Translations under genes and position numbers: made by a program
Notes under the pieces: model-generated
The model's input: only the letters and a program-made list of their open reading frames with translations
Database searches by the model: none
Told to the model about the DNA's origin: nothing
Assembly (NCBI GenBank): GCA_016124755.1
Contig: WGNA01000027.1
Span: 1 to 64,000 of the forward strand
Source: Bacteroidota bacterium
GTDB taxonomy: Bacteria; Bacteroidota; Bacteroidia; NS11-12g; UBA9320
Reading direction: 5' to 3'
Length of the DNA stretch: 64,000 bases
Shown: positions 58,727-64,000 of the stretch, in pieces
Numbering within the stretch: the stretch's first letter is position 1
How the letters are laid out: every line of letters starts with the position of its first letter

Positions 58727-60295
58727 ATGTCGGTAAAAGATCCAGTTCTGAAAAAAATAATTTCTTCAGCGCGATATCTGACGTTTAATATTTCAGGTAA
58801 TACCGCAAGAGAATATCAACTCAGAACGCTGAGAAAATTACTCATAAAAGCTGAACATACCGAGTTTGGTCGTGAATATGGCTTCACTCAAATTCTGGAA
58901 TCACCCAATATGTACGAAGAGTTCAAAAAACGAATTCCCATGGGTGATTATCTCAATATGCTCAAATGGTGGGAACGGGCAAGAGAAGGAGTGAAGGATG
59001 TTTGCTGGCCCGGTAAAATTGATCACTTTGCATTGAGTTCCGGCACTTCGGATGGCGCGAGTAAATACATTCCGGTCTCCGATGAAATGGTTCGTATGAT
59101 ACGCAGAGCCAGTATGCGGCAGGTTTTTGCAATTATCCGTTCTGATGTTCCGAAGGATCACATCACGAAACACTGGTTAATGATTGGCGGAAGTACTTCT
59201 CTAAATTACAATGGAATTTATTATTCGGGTGATTTGAGCGGTATTACAACCTCACGTATTCCTCCAATTTTTCAACGGGTTTCAAAACCAGAACCCGAAA
59301 TAATGTCGAGTGTTAACTGGCAGGAAAAAATAAAACGAATTACCGAGGAAGCTCCTAACTGGAACGTTGGTATGGTGGCCGGTGTTCCCGCATGGATTCA
59401 ACTTTTGTTCGAAAACATTATCCGCAAATACGGACTCAAAAACATCCATGATATCTGGCCAAATCTCGAAGTCTATATTCATGGAGGGGTTTCCATTAAG
59501 CCGTATCAGAAAAGTATTAATGCATTGTTGGGAAGACCGATAAAGTATTACGAAACCTATCTGGCTTCTGAAGGCTTTATTGCATTTCAAACCCGGGAAG
59601 ATGCCGATGGCGGAATGCGCCTCATGCTCCGTAACGGAATCTTTCACGAATTCATTCCCTTTGATGATGATAACTTCGACTCCGAGGGAAAGCTTTTACC
59701 CAATGCCCGTGCAATTCCGATCTGGGAAGCGGAGGAAAATGTGGACTATGCACTGCTTATTTCCACCTGTTCCGGTGCCTGGAGATATCTCATTGGTGAT
59801 ACGGTTCGCTTTGTAAATCTCAAAAAGAAAGAAATCATTATTACAGGCAGAACCAAACACTTCATCAGTTTGGTTGGTGAGCATCTTTCTGTCGACAATA
59901 TGACCCGGGCGGTTGATTTAACTGCGGCCGATCTCAAGCTCGAAATAAATGAATTTACCATGGCAGGTGTCAGAAATTCAGAAGGGTTCGGGCATCGATG
60001 GTATCTGGGTGTTAAGGGAAATAACTTTGATTCTATCGACGAAATAAGGGTAGCCGAAATTCTCGACAAACACTTGTGTGTGTTAAATGATGATTATGCG
60101 GTTGAAAGAAGTCATGCCCTCAAAGGTGTTGAGGTAGATATTCTCCCGATTGAATATTTTCTAGAGTGGATGCGCGAGAACGGGAAAGAAGGCTCCCAGC
60201 ATAAATTTCCCCGGGTGATGAAAGGAAAAATGTTCGACAGTTGGCAGAATTTTCTTTTGAAAAAAGGACTTAAGAAATCAACTGCGGCTATTTAA
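58727..60295 (+). CDS. GH3-family acyl-adenylate/amidosynthetase-like protein
   Basis: A 522-residue protein of the GH3 family. It contains LSSGTSDGASKYIPVSDEM (ATP-binding), YETYLASEGFIAFQ, LISTCSGAWRYLIGDTVRF and a C-terminal IITGRTKHFISLVGEHL, the adenylating-enzyme core. Plant GH3 enzymes join amino acids to hormones; bacterial substrates are largely unknown. No signal peptide. It ends one base before the convergent dusB stop. Confidence 0.9.
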   Translation: MSVKDPVLKKIISSARYLTFNISGNTAREYQLRTLRKLLIKAEHTEFGREYGFTQILESPNMYEEFKKRIPMGDYLNMLKWWERAREGVKDVCWPGKIDHFALSSGTSDGASKYIPVSDEMVRMIRRASMRQVFAIIRSDVPKDHITKHWLMIGGSTSLNYNGIYYSGDLSGITTSRIPPIFQRVSKPEPEIMSSVNWQEKIKRITEEAPNWNVGMVAGVPAWIQLLFENIIRKYGLKNIHDIWPNLEVYIHGGVSIKPYQKSINALLGRPIKYYETYLASEGFIAFQTREDADGGMRLMLRNGIFHEFIPFDDDNFDSEGKLLPNARAIPIWEAEENVDYALLISTCSGAWRYLIGDTVRFVNLKKKEIIITGRTKHFISLVGEHLSVDNMTRAVDLTAADLKLEINEFTMAGVRNSEGFGHRWYLGVKGNNFDSIDEIRVAEILDKHLCVLNDDYAVERSHALKGVEVDILPIEYFLEWMRENGKEGSQHKFPRVMKGKMFDSWQNFLLKKGLKKSTAAI

Positions 60296-61285
60296 TCAAA
60301 CCAATTCTAAGGTTAGTTTTTCTTCCAGTTCTTCAAATACTCCGCGAATATCATCCGACTGATCGAGTGAAACCAGTTGGGTTCTGAATGGTTTGAAATT
60401 GGGAATGCTTTTAAAATAATTAGCATAATGCCGGCGCATCTCAAAAACACCCTGACGCTCTCCCTTCCATTTTATTCCTTCCTCGAAATGAAACCTGCAG
60501 GTTGAAATTCTTTCTGAAATGGTGGGAGGTTCCAATTCATTTCCGGTCTCGAGAAAATGTTTAATCTCTCTGAAAATCCAGGGATTTCCAATGGTCGCTC
60601 TGCCGATCATTACTCCCTGAACACCGTACCTGGATTTCATCTCCGCTGCTTTTCGGGCAGAACTCACATCACCGTTACCAAAAATGGGTATGTGAATTTT
60701 CGGATCATTTGCAACTTCTCCGATCAATGTCCAGTCTGCTTCACCTTTATACATCTGAACCCGCGTTCTGCCATGAATGCTTAAAGCCTGAATCCCGATA
60801 TCCTGCAGACGTCGGGCAACTTCAACAATAAATTTCGAATTGTTGTCCCAACCCAAACGGGTTTTAACCGTAACCGGAAGATGTGTGCTTTTCACAATCT
60901 CTTCCGTCATCTTCACCATTTTCGGAATATCCTGAAGCAGCGCGGCACCGGCTCCTTTGCATGCAACTGCTTTAACCGGACAACCATAATTGATATCGAT
61001 AAGGTCGGGTTTGGCTTCCGTGGCAATCTCGGTTGCTTCTTTCATTACGTCGATGTCGCTTCCGAAAATCTGAATACCGATAGGTCTTTCATATTCGAAG
61101 ATGTCGAGTTTCTGCGTGCTTTTCGCTGCATCGCGAATCAGTCCTTCAGAAGAGATAAATTCGGTGTACATCAGATCTGCACCGTTTTGTTTGCAAACTG
61201 CTCTGAACGGCGGATCGCTTACATCTTCCATTGGAGCCAGCAACAACGGGAATTCACCCAATTCTATATCACCGATTTTTATCAC
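60296..61285 (-). CDS. dusB: tRNA-dihydrouridine synthase, DusB-like
   Basis: A 329-residue FMN enzyme. It starts IKIGDIELGEFPLLLAPMEDVSDPPFR and carries the active-site Cys in INYGCPVKAVACKGAGAALL, VKTRLGWD and GVMIGRATIGNPWIF. It reduces uridines in the D loop of tRNA. I chose the GTG at 61285 over an ATG at 61336 because that longer frame would overlap the divergent gene, the family starts at this residue, and a TATCTTTG promoter sits 5 bp upstream. Confidence 0.92.
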   Translation of the reverse strand: MIKIGDIELGEFPLLLAPMEDVSDPPFRAVCKQNGADLMYTEFISSEGLIRDAAKSTQKLDIFEYERPIGIQIFGSDIDVMKEATEIATEAKPDLIDINYGCPVKAVACKGAGAALLQDIPKMVKMTEEIVKSTHLPVTVKTRLGWDNNSKFIVEVARRLQDIGIQALSIHGRTRVQMYKGEADWTLIGEVANDPKIHIPIFGNGDVSSARKAAEMKSRYGVQGVMIGRATIGNPWIFREIKHFLETGNELEPPTISERISTCRFHFEEGIKWKGERQGVFEMRRHYANYFKSIPNFKPFRTQLVSLDQSDDIRGVFEELEEKLTLELV

Positions 61286-61290
61286 CTTTG

Positions 61291-61298
61291 CAAAGATA
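61291..61298 (-). promoter_or_regulatory. -7 element TATCTTTG upstream of dusB
   Basis: An exact TAnnTTTG match on the minus strand, 5 bp before the GTG start. The adjacent 8 bases, 61283-61290, read CACCTTTG on the plus strand, a one-mismatch candidate for the divergent CPBP gene. Confidence 0.5.
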
Positions 61299-61306
61299 GT
61301 TGAAGC

Positions 61307-62302
61307 ATGATAATTGAGGGCGAGCGGCCAATTCACTACGTTGCAAGGATTTTTATCTGTGTAGGAATTTTTATTCTCACTGTATTTTTTGCAGACTTCT
61401 TTGCACGAAAATTAGTCTGGCTTTTCTTTCATCTCGATACTCAGATTCTTCAGGTAAAACCGGCAGATGAGTTTTCTCGAAGCGAGGCGATTGCCATTAA
61501 AGTTCATCAGACTTTTATCGCACTTGGAATTTTATTCTCAGCAGTTTTAACCGCACTGGTTGCCGGACTACAGCTGAAGCCATTTGCCAGATTAAATGTT
61601 CCGGTGAAAGCGATTCAGATTCCGTTTTTAATTCTGGCGTTCGCAGCATCGGTTCCGGTGGTTGGGTATTTACTTACATGGAATCAGTCGTGGAATTTAC
61701 CGAAAGATCTTGCTGATGAATTTCAAAAGTTTGAGGAAATGAGCAACAATCTTTACAGTGCCTTCCTTAAATTAAACGACGGTGGTTTTCTGTTTTTCAA
61801 CCTCTTTTTTATGGCGCTTCTTCCGGCGATTGGTGAAGAACTCGTCTTTCGTGGTTTGTTGTTAAATTTCTTCCGGGGTTTCTTCAATTCATTTCAGGCA
61901 CGTTTTGATACATCACAGGAAGTAATACCCGACGATACGGTTCCGGTGGAAGTTAAACCGCGCAATTCTGTGTTCTCACTTCACCTTGCTGTATTAATGA
62001 GTGCGGTGATGTTTACGCTGATTCACGCACAACCGTACAAACTTTTTCCTATGATGACACTGGCTCTGGTGTTGGGCTACCTTTATGTTTATAGTGGTTC
62101 TCTCTGGATATCCATCATTTTTCACTTTCTCAACAACAGTGTTTTTGTTTTGCTAACCTGGGCAGAAAATCACGGATTGGAAGTGGATTGGTTACAAGAA
62201 GATTTTCAATTTACAGGAGGTACAACCCTCGTCGCTTTTTTTGTTCTAATTATCACGATCTGGTTCATCAGAAAAATTTCAAAACCAATTGGCGATTACT
62301 AA
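61307..62302 (+). CDS. CPBP-family intramembrane glutamic metalloprotease
   Basis: A 331-residue protein with about seven membrane helices. The CPBP/Abi motifs are present: GEELVFRGLL (EExxxR), LIHAQPYK and HFLNNSVF, which together give the glutamate and His active site of CAAX-type proteases. The substrate is unknown; bacterial members process peptides or act in immunity. It overlaps cdsA by 14 bp. The ATG at 61307 sits 21 bp from the dusB start on the other strand. Confidence 0.88.
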   Translation: MIIEGERPIHYVARIFICVGIFILTVFFADFFARKLVWLFFHLDTQILQVKPADEFSRSEAIAIKVHQTFIALGILFSAVLTALVAGLQLKPFARLNVPVKAIQIPFLILAFAASVPVVGYLLTWNQSWNLPKDLADEFQKFEEMSNNLYSAFLKLNDGGFLFFNLFFMALLPAIGEELVFRGLLLNFFRGFFNSFQARFDTSQEVIPDDTVPVEVKPRNSVFSLHLAVLMSAVMFTLIHAQPYKLFPMMTLALVLGYLYVYSGSLWISIIFHFLNNSVFVLLTWAENHGLEVDWLQEDFQFTGGTTLVAFFVLIITIWFIRKISKPIGDY

Positions 62303-63131
62303 TTTTCAATCCCGCGCACTTGTTGGGGCCCTGTATGTAATTATTACCGTTTTGTCTTTACAGTTCGGACAAACAAGCGCGGCATTATACATCGGTTTGA
62401 TTCAGATTTTCTGTCTTTACGAATTTTATCGCCTCACAACCAAGGCAAAATCAGGAATAAAAATAATCCCGGTAATCTGCGGTTCAGTGGTGTTCATGAT
62501 GTTTTTCGCAAATCAGGATGCTGTAATTAATATAGGTAGTTATCAGTATCTGATGATTCCGTTCTTATTAATTGCAGGCGTGATGGCCGTTTATTATAAA
62601 GGCGATTCTTTTATTAAAGACGTATCATCTTTTGTTTTTGGCTGGCTATATATCAGCATTCCTCTGGCGCTTTTACTCCGTATTGGCAATCTGTCTTTTG
62701 ACCATTCAGGGGAACTTTTTCCATATCATGGAAGTCAGATACTGGTTGTTTTTATTCTAATCTGGTTAAGCGATACCTGTGCTTATCTGGTTGGAAGATG
62801 GCTTGGCAAAACACCGCTTGCTCCAACCATTTCTCCGAAAAAAACCATTGAGGGTTTTATAGGAGGAGCTATTTTAACCATTGCTGTTTCTTATCTTCTT
62901 TATTTAGTTTTTCCTTTTCTGCCGTTTTTCCATTTCGCAATTCTGGCAATAATCGTGGTGGTTTTCGGAACATTCGGAGATCTCTTCGAATCTAAATTGA
63001 AAAGAACATTAGGCGTTAAAGACAGCGGTACTGCACTCGGAGGCCACGGAGGTTTTCTCGACAGGTTTGATTCTATTCTCTTTGCTGCACCTGCCGCATA
63101 TTATTATTTAACTCACTTCGCGGTCATGTAA
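62289..63131 (+). CDS. cdsA: phosphatidate cytidylyltransferase
   Basis: A 280-residue membrane enzyme with about eight hydrophobic segments. The signature WLSDTCAYLVGRWLGKTP, then APTISPKKTIEG, and the C-terminal SKLKRTLGVKDSGTALGGHGG followed by DRFDS are typical. It makes CDP-diacylglycerol from phosphatidate and CTP, the entry to phospholipid head-group synthesis. It starts with TTG, overlapping the CPBP gene by 14 bp. Confidence 0.94.
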   Translation: MAITNFQSRALVGALYVIITVLSLQFGQTSAALYIGLIQIFCLYEFYRLTTKAKSGIKIIPVICGSVVFMMFFANQDAVINIGSYQYLMIPFLLIAGVMAVYYKGDSFIKDVSSFVFGWLYISIPLALLLRIGNLSFDHSGELFPYHGSQILVVFILIWLSDTCAYLVGRWLGKTPLAPTISPKKTIEGFIGGAILTIAVSYLLYLVFPFLPFFHFAILAIIVVVFGTFGDLFESKLKRTLGVKDSGTALGGHGGFLDRFDSILFAAPAAYYYLTHFAVM

Positions 63132-63139
63132 ACAGAACG

Positions 63140-63156
63140 TTACGAAATATTCGTAA
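63140..63156. repeat. 17-bp palindrome upstream of gdhA
   Basis: TTACGAA-ATA-TTCGTAA is a perfect inverted repeat with 7-bp arms and a 3-bp centre, 9 bp after the cdsA stop and 30 bp before the gdhA -7 element. It could be an operator or a weak end-of-transcript hairpin for cdsA; no T run follows it. Confidence 0.4.
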
Positions 63157-63185
63157 TTACTTGTGTTCAGCGTTGGTTTATTGGA

Positions 63186-63193
63186 TAAGTTTG
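63186..63193 (+). promoter_or_regulatory. -7 element TAAGTTTG upstream of gdhA
   Basis: An exact TAnnTTTG match on the plus strand, 33 bp before the gdhA ATG. A TTG at 63161 may serve as the upstream element, at a slightly long spacing of 22 bp. Confidence 0.45.
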
Positions 63194-63226
63194 CGCCCAA
63201 ATTTATAAAGGCACAGATCATCCAGC

Positions 63227-64000
63227 ATGGCACGGTACAAAGAACCCGCCCCGATCAAAGACCATCTGAATCCGTTGGATTCGATGATGGAAAGATTCTC
63301 AGAAGCAGCCCAAAAGTTGGGACTTGACGAATCAATGTATAACGCTCTTAAATCCCCTGAAAAAACGGTTGCGGTTTCCCTTCCGGTTACCATGGACGAT
63401 GGAAAAATCCACGTTTTTGAAGGATATAGGGTGGTTCATTCTGCGAATCTCGGACCTTCAAAAGGCGGTATCCGGTATTCCATGTCGGTAACACTCGATG
63501 AGGTGAAAGCTCTCGCTGCCTGGATGACATGGAAATGTGCGGTTGTCGGTATTCCATACGGCGGCGCAAAAGGTGGTATCAAGTGCGAACCCCGTAATAT
63601 GAGTGCCGGAGAACTCGAACGACTCACCAGAGCCTACACATGTGCAATGGCAGATGTTTTTGGCCCGGAGAAAGATATTCCGGCTCCCGACATGGGAACC
63701 AACCAGCAAACCATGGCCTGGATCATGGATGAATACTCCAAAATAAAAGGTGTGTCAAGTCCGGCTGTTGTTACCGGAAAACCACTTGTTTTAGGAGGTT
63801 CACTCGGTAGAATTGAAGCTACCGGCCGGGGTGTAATGGTATCTGCCCGTTCTGCAATGGGAAAACTTAAAATGAACCCAAGCAAGGTGAGTGCAGCCGT
63901 TCAGGGATTTGGCAATGTGGGTTCAATCAGTGCTAAATTACTCGAACAACAAGGTGTGAAAATCGTTGCGATTTCTGATATCAGTGGCGGTTATTACAAC
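63227..64000 (+). CDS. gdhA: Glu/Leu/Phe/Val dehydrogenase, 5' part (runs off the window)
   Basis: The first 258 residues of a glutamate dehydrogenase-type enzyme; the frame is open to the window edge. It begins MARYKEPAPIKDHLNPLDSM. GPSKGGIRY and PYGGAKGGIKC supply the catalytic Lys region, PAPDMGTN the dicarboxylate loop, and QGFGNVGS the start of the NAD(P)-binding fold. It probably converts glutamate and 2-oxoglutarate with ammonia; exact substrate specificity needs the missing half. The ATG is preceded by a TAAGTTTG promoter. Confidence 0.93.
   Translation, partial: MARYKEPAPIKDHLNPLDSMMERFSEAAQKLGLDESMYNALKSPEKTVAVSLPVTMDDGKIHVFEGYRVVHSANLGPSKGGIRYSMSVTLDEVKALAAWMTWKCAVVGIPYGGAKGGIKCEPRNMSAGELERLTRAYTCAMADVFGPEKDIPAPDMGTNQQTMAWIMDEYSKIKGVSSPAVVTGKPLVLGGSLGRIEATGRGVMVSARSAMGKLKMNPSKVSAAVQGFGNVGSISAKLLEQQGVKIVAISDISGGYYN

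Noticed and set aside
59282-59647. 121-codon minus-strand frame opposite GH3
   Set aside because: Antisense shadow of a strong coding gene.
61286-61336. Longer N terminus for DusB
   Set aside because: It crosses the divergent gene's start and a promoter element, and adds residues not seen in the family.
1-64000. Defence island, prophage, integrative element or biosynthetic cluster
   Set aside because: No integrase, transposase, phage structural, restriction, toxin-antitoxin or large synthase genes were seen; single genes with suggestive names (PhzF, GH3, CPBP) do not form a cluster.

Overview
The window looks like chromosomal DNA of a Bacteroidota bacterium, most likely Flavobacteriales-like; the genus cannot be told from the sequence. 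Evidence: type III glutamine synthetase, PorV/PorQ-type and PorE-like envelope proteins, Omp28, DUF5686 and DUF4468 proteins, many short lipoprotein signals, weak or absent Shine-Dalgarno sites, and repeated -7 promoter elements of the form TAnnTTTG, the Bacteroidota sigma consensus. I see no insertion sequence, prophage, integrase, CRISPR array or rRNA operon. Genes are tightly packed and no gene-free stretch exceeds 300 bp; the longest (8719-8975) holds the tatA promoter.

Layout: a CAT-anticodon tRNA and ndk (0.1-0.7 kb); a plus-strand run nrnA, FKBP lipoprotein, rfbB, rfbA, ABC exporter, alpha/beta hydrolase (0.8-7.1 kb); a minus pair for 3-hydroxyanthranilate catabolism, ACMSD and HAAO (7.1-8.7 kb); tatA, gatA, a LysM/transglycosylase-like protein lacking its catalytic Glu, and an SGNH protein (9.0-13.5 kb); single minus genes rlmN, Omp28, purM, a PorE-like OmpA protein with an extra C-terminal domain, glnN and prfA (13.5-22.9 kb); a minus block of MltD-type transglycosylase, beta-barrel, hscA, cupin, UDG, class D beta-lactamase, PhzF, DUF3089 and YbaB (23.3-30.8 kb).

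Then an M49-like metallopeptidase lipoprotein; an ECF sigma/membrane anti-sigma-like/mini-HExxH module (32.6-34.1 kb); fabH, mscS and a retropepsin-like protein (34.2-36.6 kb); the classical rimP-nusA-infB operon (36.7-41.5 kb); DUF5686; AcpH-like, PorV-like, 3-hydroxyacyl-CoA dehydrogenase and Rieske-like genes (44.2-47.3 kb); a VWA plus MoxR-like AAA+ pair (48.3-50.9 kb); a di-heme peroxidase, an ATL protein and a redoxin; an MBOAT plus SGNH/DltD-like pair (54.7-57.2 kb); trhO, GH3, dusB, a CPBP protease, cdsA, and a glutamate dehydrogenase gene that runs off the right edge.

Most genes are housekeeping or envelope genes. The parts most worth following up are the PorE-like protein with a degenerate retropepsin-like tail, the apparently inactive LysM/transglycosylase next to an SGNH protein together with the separate MBOAT-SGNH pair, the VWA-MoxR pair, the ECF/HExxH module, several enzyme-fold proteins that have lost catalytic or ligand residues, and the frequent TTG starts in TTGA stop-start overlaps.
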